Assembly: GCA_035542155.1 (NCBI GenBank)
Contig: DATKLX010000182.1
Location: forward strand, 1 to 19,178
Length of the DNA stretch: 19,178 nt
Direction of reading: 5' to 3'
From: DATKLX01 sp035542155
GTDB lineage: Bacteria; Chloroflexota; Anaerolineae; Anaerolineales; Anaerolineaceae
Of this stretch, positions 1 through 6,259 are shown one piece after another; the stretch's first letter is position 1, and every line of letters starts with the position of its first letter. The translations under genes were made by a program, and so were the position numbers. The notes below the pieces were generated by a model that saw only the letters and a program-made list of their open reading frames with translations, was not told where the DNA came from and did not search any database.

Positions 1-1190
1 TGCCCGGGGACCGCCTCGTGGAGCGAGAGGGCTTCGATCTCATAGAGCGGACGGCTCTTCAAATCGTAGGTATTGACGTAGTAGACGCCAGCGTGCATCC
101 CATCGCCCGTGGGAGGAAAATAATAGGCGGTGGTGGTGCCGGGGGCCATGTGGGCAGGGATTTCGCGGATACCGTACGGGGTGCGCGGTAGAGTCTGGAA
201 CAGCCCGGGAAGCTCGCCGTCCATACGCTTGAGCACCAGGGCAACCTCCTTGAGCAGGGCGAGCGGGGTATCGACGTAAAAGCGCGGGTCGGTGCGCAGG
301 TAACGGACGAAAGCGCGGAAATCACCCTGAAAACCAACCTGATGGATGATGGCTTGCATCTCGCCGCGGATACGCTCGACTTCAGACGTTCCGGTGGCGT
401 GGATCTGCTCGGGAGTCAGGTCGAGATTGGTATGGTAGCGGATCAGCGTGCGGTAGCAGGCGGCGCCATCGGGCAGGTCGGCGGCGCTGATGCTCCGGCG
501 GGCGGAGGGGATGTATTCACCCATGAGGAAATCCAGAGTGTCGCGCAGGCCGGGGACGAGCGATTCCCGGATAGCGGATTGGGCGGCGGAGGAAAGACGC
601 TCGCGTTCGCCCTGACCGATGGCGGCTGGGAAGCGCCCGAGCGGCTCGTAGAGGATGCTGGCGGTCGGATCGGTGACCAGGTGCGGTTTGAGGGTCTTTT
701 CGATGCCAGCCAGGACGACGCGGGGCATGGTCATCCCCTCCCGGATGCCGGCGCGCATCAGCTCGATGTTCTCGGCGGCGTACTGGCGGAAGCCGCGCAG
801 GCGGGCGACGTAATTTTCGTAGTCCTGAACGGAAACAAAAACGGATATCTGGGACAGGTCGAGGAAGGTGGCGTAGAAGCTGTTTTGGCGGGTGACCGGC
901 ATGCGGTAATCGCGGAAGGCGCGCCGGCCGGTCTCGTTGGCGAGGACAGCGGCGAAGATGGCATGGTTGGTCCGCTCGGCGGGGGGCAGGGAAGCGGGGT
1001 CGATGGCTCGCAGGCGATCCTGAAGAGAAAGCTGCAGGGACTGGAGGCCCTGATAGGTTTCCTCGGTGGCGCTGGGCAGACGGTCGTCGTAGCGGTGATC
1101 GCCGTAGGCGGTGGCGGCGAGGGGGTCGGCCCGCATGCGGGCTTCCCAATCTTCGGAGAAGAGCTGGTGGAGGTAAGCAGTAGAATCCAT
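1..1190 (-). CDS. DUF885 family protein, 3' end cut by window edge
   Basis: The minus strand is open from an ATG at 1188-1190 to the left edge, about 396 codons without a stop. The translation begins MDSTAYLHQLFSEDWEARM and, at the edge, reaches SLHEAVPG followed by the first two bases of a His codon. HEAxPGHH is the hallmark of the DUF885 family, whose members are usually around 550-600 residues, so roughly the last third is missing. The motif resembles a metallopeptidase site, and some family members are annotated as peptidase-like, but no reaction is established. Other family-like features are the APGTTTAYYFPP and VYYVNTYDL stretches before the HEA motif. No signal peptide is visible, so it is probably cytoplasmic. 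A GAGG Shine-Dalgarno lies 7-10 bases before the ATG and supports this start. Family assignment is confident; function is not known. Confidence 0.88.
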   Translation of the reverse strand, partial: MDSTAYLHQLFSEDWEARMRADPLAATAYGDHRYDDRLPSATEETYQGLQSLQLSLQDRLRAIDPASLPPAERTNHAIFAAVLANETGRRAFRDYRMPVTRQNSFYATFLDLSQISVFVSVQDYENYVARLRGFRQYAAENIELMRAGIREGMTMPRVVLAGIEKTLKPHLVTDPTASILYEPLGRFPAAIGQGERERLSSAAQSAIRESLVPGLRDTLDFLMGEYIPSARRSISAADLPDGAACYRTLIRYHTNLDLTPEQIHATGTSEVERIRGEMQAIIHQVGFQGDFRAFVRYLRTDPRFYVDTPLALLKEVALVLKRMDGELPGLFQTLPRTPYGIREIPAHMAPGTTTAYYFPPTGDGMHAGVYYVNTYDLKSRPLYEIEALSLHEAVPG

Positions 1191-1230
1191 TTTTATCCTC
1201 TCAATTCTCAACTGCGATATGTAAGAATTT

Positions 1231-1300
1231 ACCACAAAGGGCACAGAGAAAAAGAGAATAAAAGAGTGGTTCAGGTTTTTCTCTGTGGGTCCTTTGGTGA
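1231..1300. repeat. Imperfect inverted repeat between two minus-strand genes
   Basis: The left arm at 1231-1253 and the right arm at 1276-1300 are imperfect reverse complements. They share the perfect 12-base core CACAGAGAAAAA (1242-1253, and as complement 1276-1287) plus a CAAAGG block further out, with about 22 bases between the cores. It fills the gap between the end of the nucleosidase gene and the start of the DUF885 gene. It could fold as a long hairpin in the transcript and act as a terminator or mRNA-end structure, or be one copy of a dispersed palindromic repeat. I see no second copy in this window. Confidence 0.6.
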
Positions 1301-1319
1301 TGGTTTTCGCTTTCAATCC

Positions 1320-2231
1320 TCATTTCCAGGCCTCAAGAAAAGCCATCACGACCCTGGCGGAGTTGTCGGCGGCGAGCTGGAAGAAGGTGACGACCTCGTT
1401 GGCGCCTGGCCCGCCGCCGGCAAGGTCGGAGAGGGAACGGAAGGCGAGGAAGGGAACGCCGTTGGTATAGGCGACGTGGGCCACGGCAGCGGTCTCCATG
1501 TCGAGGGCGTCGGCATGGAAAGTGGTCCAGACCCACTGGCGGTATTCGGCGTTGTCGACAAAGGTCGGGCCGCTGACGCCGTTTCCGCCGACGACCACCT
1601 TGGGAGCGCGGCTGAGGCAAGCGCCGAGAGTTGGGCAGGAGTCGAGCTGGACAGTCTCGGCCACCTTGCGGGCTGATTCCAGCATCTTCGGGTCGACCTC
1701 GAACCAGAACGTCTCTTCCTCCCGGTCGAGTGTGGCCCCGGCGCGGGTCACGCCGACTTTCTGGGGGAACATCATGCCGAAGTTGCGAAAGGGGGCCGGC
1801 CCGCCCGGATCCCAGCCGTCACCTTTCTGGCGGGCAAAGCGCTGTTCCTGGTATTCGCCCCAATGGGCCGGGATGACCACATCGCCGATGGATAGTTCCG
1901 GGTTGACCCCGCCAGCGATGCCGGAGAAAAGGATAGCGCGGATGGTGAAGTGGTCGAGGACAGCCTGGGCGGTCATGGCGGCGTTGACCATGCTCTCACC
2001 ACTGGGTGCCAGCAGAACGTCCTGGCCGGCCAGCCTGGCGGTTGTAACGGTCCGACCGTTGAGAGTGGTGGTTTGTTTGTCGGTAGCTTGGGAGAGGAGA
2101 CGGGCCAGCTCGGCGTCGAAGGCGGAGAGAATGGCGAGGCGCGGGGTCGGGTCGAGGGAGAAAGAAGGGGGCGCCGGCGCCGGCCGGCAGCCGAGGAGGA
2201 GGAGGATGAGGAGAAGCAATAGGCGTTTCAT
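1320..2231 (-). CDS. Exported lipoprotein, MTA/SAH nucleosidase family (PNP/UDP phosphorylase fold)
   Basis: This 303-residue protein starts MKRLLLLL, followed by a hydrophobic run and an LLGC lipobox with the cysteine at residue 15. It should be a lipoprotein anchored on the outer face of the membrane. From about residue 31 it matches the nucleoside phosphorylase/nucleosidase fold: AILSAFDAELA (Glu41, matching the catalytic acid near the N-terminus of MTA/SAH nucleosidase), GIAGG at 104-108, DMETAA (Glu246, nucleoside ribose binding) and RSLSD (Asp269, catalytic acid). All three key acidic residues are present, so an N-ribosyl hydrolase or phosphorylase acting on an adenosine-type nucleoside is likely; the exact substrate is open. 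The frame stays open 96 codons upstream, but the lipoprotein signal argues for the ATG at 2229-2231. The Shine-Dalgarno is weak. An exported location is unusual, since MTA/SAH nucleosidases are normally cytosolic. Confidence 0.85.
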   Translation of the reverse strand: MKRLLLLLILLLLGCRPAPAPPSFSLDPTPRLAILSAFDAELARLLSQATDKQTTTLNGRTVTTARLAGQDVLLAPSGESMVNAAMTAQAVLDHFTIRAILFSGIAGGVNPELSIGDVVIPAHWGEYQEQRFARQKGDGWDPGGPAPFRNFGMMFPQKVGVTRAGATLDREEETFWFEVDPKMLESARKVAETVQLDSCPTLGACLSRAPKVVVGGNGVSGPTFVDNAEYRQWVWTTFHADALDMETAAVAHVAYTNGVPFLAFRSLSDLAGGGPGANEVVTFFQLAADNSARVVMAFLEAWK

Positions 2232-2391
2232 GGCGGCAGTCTCTGTAGAGGAAATTGGGGAGCGCGTGTGCTCGGGACGGTGAGCAGGTCGCAGAGTGGG
2301 TCGACACGCAGGTTGCCCCCCATGGACGAGGTACGGAACGCGGAGCGTTTGGGAGGAGATTCCACCTAAGAGCGACGGAACGAGGAAACCA

Positions 2392-2412
2392 GGTCGGCCG
2401 AGACGGCCAACC
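2392..2412 (-). terminator. Hairpin just after the flavin oxidoreductase gene, possible transcript end
   Basis: Read on the minus strand, GGTTGGCCG and CGGCCGACC form a nine-pair stem (one G-T pair) around a TCT loop, four bases after the stop codon of the upstream gene. There is no real U-tract after it, so factor-independent termination is uncertain. It may instead be a 3'-end stabilising hairpin. The remaining spacer to the nucleosidase start at 2231 shows no convincing promoter. Confidence 0.4.
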
Positions 2413-2416
2413 CACA

Positions 2417-3235
2417 TTAGAAGCGAGGCGGGCCCTGGCGGAGGCGGGTGATGAGCTTTTCGGGCTGCTCCTCCCCCCACATCGATTCGATCCACCAGGT
2501 CGCGCCGGCTTCGGCCCAATCGCGGACGATGTCGGCCGCTTTATGGGGATCGTCGCCGGGGGTCTTGCCGTCCATAACGATATCAAAGGGCGTTTTTAAG
2601 GTGCGGTTGGCGTCAATGTAGGCTTTCATCTCGGACAGGTCCTGGGGAGTGACCCCGCCGGCTTCTCCGGTGGGGCTCATTTTGTTGGGCAGCAGGCCGT
2701 CGAAGCGAAGCACGCGGCGCATCGATTTTTCACGCGGCCAGGCGCCCACCACCCAGATGGGAATACGCGGCTGCTGGACAGGCGGAGGCGGAGGGTAAAA
2801 ATTGGTCTCACGGAGACGATAGTGCATGCCGGTATAGTTAAATGGCTGCCCGGCCCACAGACCAGTGAGGATCTCGAGGCCCTCGTCGAGCAGCTCGGCG
2901 CGGAGTTTACGATCAGTCGGCTCACCAAAGCGATCGAAGCCGGTATCGACCGCGCCCAGACCCACGGAAAGGATCACCCGCCCGCCGGAGAGGTTATCGA
3001 GGGTGGCAGTCTCAGCGGCCAGTTTCCAGGGCTTACGGATGGGAAGGGGGGTCAGTAGCGTCCCCAGGCGGATACGCTCGGTGCGCATGGCTGCGGCGGT
3101 CAAGCTGACCCAGGGATCGACACCCCAGACCGGCTCCCATACAAAAAAGCCATCCCAGCCAGCCAGTTCCGCCTCGCGGGCAAGTTCCGCCGCGGTACGG
3201 GCATCGCCGAAAGGAAGGACGAAGCCGAACCTCAT
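2417..3235 (-). CDS. LLM-class flavin-dependent oxidoreductase (luciferase-like)
   Basis: The protein has 272 residues and the bacterial luciferase-like (F420/FMN-dependent) TIM-barrel signature. It opens MRFGFVLPFGDARTAAELA, then has EAELAGWDGFFVWE, a TERIRLGT strand, the LDNLSGGRVILSVGLG segment typical of the family near residue 90, and RIPIWVVGAWP near residue 165. It should be a soluble cytoplasmic enzyme using reduced FMN or F420. The substrate cannot be read from the sequence. It is slightly shorter than many family members (about 300-350). Its ATG overlaps the stop of the upstream membrane protein as ATGA, and an AGGAGG lies 13 bases before the ATG inside that gene, so translation is probably coupled. 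A hairpin follows directly after the stop. Confidence 0.88.
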   Translation of the reverse strand: MRFGFVLPFGDARTAAELAREAELAGWDGFFVWEPVWGVDPWVSLTAAAMRTERIRLGTLLTPLPIRKPWKLAAETATLDNLSGGRVILSVGLGAVDTGFDRFGEPTDRKLRAELLDEGLEILTGLWAGQPFNYTGMHYRLRETNFYPPPPPVQQPRIPIWVVGAWPREKSMRRVLRFDGLLPNKMSPTGEAGGVTPQDLSEMKAYIDANRTLKTPFDIVMDGKTPGDDPHKAADIVRDWAEAGATWWIESMWGEEQPEKLITRLRQGPPRF

Positions 3236-3642
3236 TGCCCCTGGCGATCCTCCTGGTAGCGCCGCCAGTAGTTGGCGAAGATGACCAGGCCGCGCCCGGC
3301 AATCATCAAAAAGACCACCATGCTGACCAGGCGGTAGTATTCACTGCCCACGGGGAAGGTGAACTGGGCGAACAATGCGGCAAAAGTCAGCACCCAGGAT
3401 AAGCGGTCGAAGACACGCGCCGCTGCGGAGGAGGACGGGGAAGAATGGGTCAGGATCCAGCCGGAAACCCCTAAAAAGATGATCGCCGCGAGCAGGACAG
3501 CGTAGACCAGGTTTATATTTTGGGCGTTATTTTCCAGCCAGAGGAAATCACTCCCGGCGCCATACAGGCAAAAAAGAACCATCACGGCAGAAATGGGAAG
3601 GATGAATTTATACGGCTGGGTAGGAGGTTTTGAACCGATCAT
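3232..3642 (-). CDS. Small integral membrane protein, four predicted TM segments
   Basis: This 136-residue hydrophobic protein has four likely transmembrane helices at roughly residues 13-32, 44-64, 82-98 and 102-124. It ends in a charged tail (YWRRYQEDRQGQ). I do not recognise the family. The stop overlaps the start of the LLM oxidoreductase gene by four bases (ATGA), which argues for co-translation, although a functional link between the two proteins cannot be shown. The start is the ATG at 3640-3642, and the Shine-Dalgarno is poor. A perfect TATAAT on the minus strand at 3688-3693 would give a leader of about 40 bases. Confidence 0.78.
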   Translation of the reverse strand: MIGSKPPTQPYKFILPISAVMVLFCLYGAGSDFLWLENNAQNINLVYAVLLAAIIFLGVSGWILTHSSPSSSAAARVFDRLSWVLTFAALFAQFTFPVGSEYYRLVSMVVFLMIAGRGLVIFANYWRRYQEDRQGQ

Positions 3643-3675
3643 CGTGAACTGGGCGACCTGCTTTCGCGCGGAATT

Positions 3676-3825
3676 TTAGCTGCCTCTATTATAACGTCCG
3701 AGGGATAGCCACGCGGTTACCGCGCCCAACTGGCGGAGCAGGCTATAGCGATCGACCATGCCCCAACGCTCACGGATCTGGCGTCGCTCGACGCGGAAAA
3801 TGTCAACGTAACTCCACGAAGCCAT
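3676..3825 (-). pseudogene. C-terminal remnant of a SnoaL-like/ester cyclase-type gene
   Basis: A 49-codon frame (ATG at 3823-3825, TAA at 3676-3678) encodes MASWSYVDIFRVERRQIRER and continues WGMVDRYSLLRQLGA. The pattern DIFRVE-x-x-x-I-x-E-x-W-x-x-VD-x-x-x-LL-x-QLG is the characteristic C-terminus of SnoaL-like polyketide/ester cyclase family proteins. These normally have about 120-150 residues, of which only the last third or so is here. Upstream in the same orientation the sequence becomes the C-terminus of the next gene (stop at 3835), so the N-terminal part is gone. The first four residues do not look homologous. Most likely a truncated pseudogene; a short functional peptide is much less likely. 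Confidence 0.65.
3688..3693 (-). promoter_or_regulatory. Candidate -10 element (TATAAT) for the membrane protein/oxidoreductase pair
   Basis: A perfect consensus TATAAT lies on the minus strand 46 bases before the ATG of the membrane protein gene. No good -35 hexamer is found at 16-18 bases. The element falls within the last codons of the SnoaL-like remnant, so the promoter may have been recruited from decaying coding DNA. It is a single-motif call. Confidence 0.4.
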
Positions 3826-3834
3826 CCAGCAGGT

Positions 3835-4398
3835 TTATCCCCGTCCAGGGTCGAGAATCAGAAGGATCACCCGCCGGTACGGGCGGTCGGGAAAATATAC
3901 CAGGCGGGTCCTGCCAGCCAGGTAGCACCAGAAGCGGCCAAGCTCGCCAGGCAGGTGGCGGACAACGTCGCCGCGCTGGGTCACCGGGTCCTTGCATAGG
4001 TCCGGAATTGCCACCAGGAGATGGTTTTGTGCTTCAGGATCCAGGCTGCCCACGGCCTGACGAAAGGCGCTGGCCAGACCGACGAGCCATTCACCGGAAG
4101 GCGCGCCCGGGCTGTCCGGATCCGGGGTTCCCTGGGCGCCCAGGCGCGGCAGGGGGACCGTGGGGCGCTCGCGATACATCTGAGTATCCGCCGCGGGGCG
4201 TGTTGGCCAGCGCCACTGGCTCAAATCAATGTAGCCATGGGTATGGAACTCAGGGATGGCCATCACCAGTTTGAACGGGTCGGGGTATAAAAATTCAACC
4301 CGCTTGGCTTCTACCTCCTGCAAACCAGCCTGAAACAGAGCAACCTGCTCGGGAGTGAAGGAGAGGTCGGGAGAGGAGGAATAGCCAGAATCAGACAC
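3835..4398 (-). CDS. Uncharacterised protein with RelE/ParE-like C-terminal region
   Basis: The 187-residue protein starts at a GTG (4396-4398) that overlaps the end of the upstream gene by eight bases; an AGGA lies about seven bases before it, so this start is preferred over longer open-frame options. Residues 1-100 are not recognised and include a Pro-rich linker at about 77-100. Residues 104-187 show the pattern of RelE/ParE-type toxins: FRQAVGSLD, PEAQNHLLVAIPDL, a dP step, VVRHLPGELGRFWCYLAGRTRLVYF and a closing hydrophobic strand RVILLIL. That pattern matches helix-helix, then L-x-G-x-x-x-x-x-W-x-x-x-x-G-x-x-R-x-x-Y, then the final strand. This is an inference from pattern, not a database match. 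Its partner is the coupled upstream gene. It could be a toxin-like nuclease or simply share the fold. Confidence 0.72.
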   Translation of the reverse strand: MSDSGYSSSPDLSFTPEQVALFQAGLQEVEAKRVEFLYPDPFKLVMAIPEFHTHGYIDLSQWRWPTRPAADTQMYRERPTVPLPRLGAQGTPDPDSPGAPSGEWLVGLASAFRQAVGSLDPEAQNHLLVAIPDLCKDPVTQRGDVVRHLPGELGRFWCYLAGRTRLVYFPDRPYRRVILLILDPGRG

Positions 4399-4771
4399 GT
4401 TTTTCCTGGGACGTAAGTGGGAGGCTTTCGAACCCCAGATCGCGGAGACGGCCGCGGAAGGTGGAGGCAAACTGTTCAAAGGTGTTGAGAATTTCCTGCG
4501 GCACCGTGCCCAACTCAACCTGGCGAGCGTCAAACCGCTTGGGGCAGAAAGAAATCAGCACGCGGTTCTGGCGCATTTCGCGCAGCTCAATCGAACCGAT
4601 CAGGTGATGAGCCGCGTAAATGTCATACACTTTGAAGGTAGGATTACTCAAAGAGCGAGTGACCGGGTAGACATGGATCCCCTGCTCTTTTTCAAGCTTC
4701 AAGAGGACCGGCCGGATGGTATCCAATGTACTCGCATAAATTTCGTCAGTTCTTTCCCCGTTGAACTGCAT
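4391..4771 (-). CDS. Uncharacterised 126-residue protein, coupled to the RelE-like gene
   Basis: The frame starts at an ATG with a strong GGGGAGG Shine-Dalgarno five bases upstream and encodes 126 residues beginning MQFNGERTDEIYASTLD. I do not recognise the family. It appears to be an alpha/beta soluble protein without signal peptide, membrane segment or obvious DNA-binding motif. The C-terminal third (VPQEILNTFEQFASTFRGRL) looks helical. Its stop lies inside the next gene, an eight-base overlap (4391-4398), so the two proteins are probably made together. If the downstream protein is a RelE-type toxin, this one would occupy the antitoxin position, but nothing in its own sequence shows that. 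Confidence 0.72.
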   Translation of the reverse strand: MQFNGERTDEIYASTLDTIRPVLLKLEKEQGIHVYPVTRSLSNPTFKVYDIYAAHHLIGSIELREMRQNRVLISFCPKRFDARQVELGTVPQEILNTFEQFASTFRGRLRDLGFESLPLTSQEKRV

Positions 4772-4852
4772 GCTGCCTCCCCGTCAGGTCAGACATTGAT
4801 CAATTTCCCACCTTCACCGACGAAAGGGGTGAAAATATCTGGAATCCCTCTG

Positions 4853-4881
4853 ATTGTACCGGCAAGTAAGAATTTACGCAA
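4853..4881 (-). promoter_or_regulatory. Candidate sigma70-type promoter for the uncharacterised gene pair
   Basis: On the minus strand TTGCGT (4876-4881) and TACAAT (4853-4858) are separated by 17 bases. This is a weak -35 and a good -10. Transcription would start about 75 bases before the ATG at 4771. The intergenic stretch between this promoter and the CarD-type gene shows no convincing terminator, so read-through from that gene is also possible. Confidence 0.45.
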
Positions 4882-4922
4882 TTCCCTCCCAGCAGCAACC
4901 GGTAGGGAAAGCCTGATGTGGA

Positions 4923-5444
4923 TCAGTCCAACGCGTGCACCCGGCCCTGGGCATAGGTGGAACGTAGCTCATTGAGCAAGGAATCAAGCAACTGCGTCGT
5001 TTCATCCAGAGAAAGGCCTGTGGAAGCAGCCCACTCGCGACAGAGGTTGTCATAGATTTTGTGAAGGGTCGCCGCATCCGCCTCGCTGAGTGGTTTTTGC
5101 CAACTGATGGCGGTCAGGTCGCGAACAACCATACAGATCGAACGCAGGGTGCCTTCTCGCAGCCGTTCGAGTACCTCGACTCGCCGCTTGCGAAAATCTT
5201 TGTTCATCTCTGCGGGCTGGCTGAGGAGAATGAGGCGGCACGCGTCCAACTCCGCCCGGTCGGCCACCTGGCGCAGACCGATGCGGTCCTGGTCAGCGAC
5301 CGATACCCAGACCGTGCCGTTGGGTAGCGAGATTTCATAATAATCCTCACGCTCACGGTCAAAGAACTGCTGGCTCTTGATGCCGATAATTTGCCCAACG
5401 CCATGTGACGGATGGACCACGCTCTCACCCACTTGAAATGGCAT
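4923..5444 (-). CDS. carD: CarD-family RNA polymerase-binding regulator
   Basis: This 173-residue protein begins MPFQVGESVVHPSHGVGQII, the canonical start of the CarD/CdnL N-terminal domain that contacts the RNA polymerase beta lobe. It is followed by YYEISLPNGTVWVSVADQDRIGLRQV, the strands that complete that domain. The C-terminal helical part has DLTAISWQKPLSEADAATLHKI. In studied CarD proteins this region binds DNA near the transcription bubble and uses a tryptophan; the SWQ tryptophan here is a candidate. The start is chosen at the ATG at 5442-5444 because GGAG lies seven to ten bases upstream; an in-frame TTG four codons earlier overlaps that site. Length fits the family. It probably tunes open-complex stability at many promoters. 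Confidence 0.92.
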   Translation of the reverse strand: MPFQVGESVVHPSHGVGQIIGIKSQQFFDREREDYYEISLPNGTVWVSVADQDRIGLRQVADRAELDACRLILLSQPAEMNKDFRKRRVEVLERLREGTLRSICMVVRDLTAISWQKPLSEADAATLHKIYDNLCREWAASTGLSLDETTQLLDSLLNELRSTYAQGRVHALD

Positions 5445-5746
5445 TCTTTTCTCCAATCTTCAAACGACAGGCTAACAAAACGAGAATTGCTGTTAAATAA
5501 ACTGCCGCCAGCCCCAGGGGAGAACGGCGACAGTGAGTGAGCGGTCTCAGATCTGTGAACTATTTAATTGTACAGCAAAAAGGGAAAAAGGAAGAAGGTA
5601 TTCATATTCTGAGTTGCCTGGTTGCTAAGCCCAGGCTGAAGGATTGTTTTTCTGCTTTCCTGAGCAACCAGGTGCCTGAGAGACTTGCCGACTGACAGCA
5701 CGCGAACCTGAGAATTCCGATACTATTTCCGAATACAATCAGGCCT
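5445..5746. promoter_or_regulatory. 302-base divergent intergenic region: carD promoter side and structured DNA
   Basis: This gap separates carD (leftward) from the MFS remnant (rightward) and holds no gene. For carD, a TACAAT on the minus strand at 5567-5572 is a candidate -10, with no good -35. An imperfect 14-base palindrome TCTCAGATCTGTGA at 5545-5558, with the perfect core CAGATCTG, would lie at the start of the carD transcript and could be an operator. The right half contains nested inverted repeats, listed separately. No clear promoter is seen for the plus-strand remnant. Confidence 0.4.
5616..5672. repeat. Nested, mutually exclusive inverted repeats
   Basis: CCTGGTTGCT at 5617-5626 has an exact reverse complement, AGCAACCAGG, at 5663-5672. 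The same left arm, read as GCCTGG (5616-5621), also pairs with CCAGGC at 5631-5636. The two pairings share bases and so exclude each other, as in attenuator-like leaders. A short CAGG-TG-CCTG palindrome sits at the right end. No factor-independent U-tract accompanies either hairpin. The role is unknown, and it may only be a decayed repeat. Confidence 0.5.
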
Positions 5747-6224
5747 ATGGCTGTAGACAATTCAACCTCTCACTCCTGCGAGGCGCCGGAGTACGGGTTT
5801 CGCACGTTTTTGATCGTGTGGATCACGCAATCGATCTCGGTGTTCGGCACAGCGCTGACGTTTTTCGCGATCATAACCTGGCTCATCCAGGTGCAATACC
5901 CCCTTAGGGGGCAGAAAAAGAGCCTGGCCCGGGCGCTCTCGGCGAACGGGCTGACCTTTGGCATTCCCAACGTGGCTGTCGCGCCGTTCGCGGGAGCGTG
6001 GGCCGACCGCCACGACTGCAAGCGAACGATGATGGCGATGGATTTCTTCAGCGGGCTGGCGCAGACCCCGCACGAGCTGCAGGGGTGGGTGTTTGCCGTA
6101 CGGAGAGTGATCGCGCAGCTCACCGTCCTGCTGAGCACTCTGTATCGCCCAGCTCTTCAACCCGGTGCTGCTGCGGGTTGAGGACAAGAAATACCTGGAT
6201 GCGATGGCCGCAGAGGGCGCGTGA
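5747..6224 (+). pseudogene. Decayed MFS transporter with internal deletions and a frameshift
   Basis: The ATG at 5747 opens a frame coding for an MFS N-terminus: a first membrane helix (FLIVWITQSISVFGTALTFF), then PFAGAWADRHDCKRTMM, the conserved loop 2-3 motif (G-x-x-x-D-R-x-x-x-K/R). At about residue 107 the sequence jumps to TPHELQGWVFAVRR, which in related drug/macrolide-type exporters lies in the second half of the protein, so several membrane helices are deleted. The frame then ends at 6181 after a frame change. In another frame, IAQLFNPVLLRVEDKKYLDA runs to a TGA at 6222-6224 and looks like the normal C-terminal tail. An intact transporter would need about 400 residues, against about 160 here. 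It is the only plus-strand gene in this neighbourhood. Confidence 0.75.
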
Positions 6225-6259
6225 CGCAGTGCATGGTCAATTCTTAGAAAACAAGGAAT

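Noticed and set aside
342..1676. Plus-strand open frame of 444 codons
   Set aside because: It runs antisense through the DUF885 gene and into the nucleosidase gene. Its translation is Gly/Val/Glu-rich with no family pattern, as expected opposite GC-rich coding DNA.
5762..6187. Minus-strand open frame opposite the MFS remnant
   Set aside because: The plus strand carries the MFS motif and family blocks; the reverse frame shows only Arg-rich, motif-free sequence.
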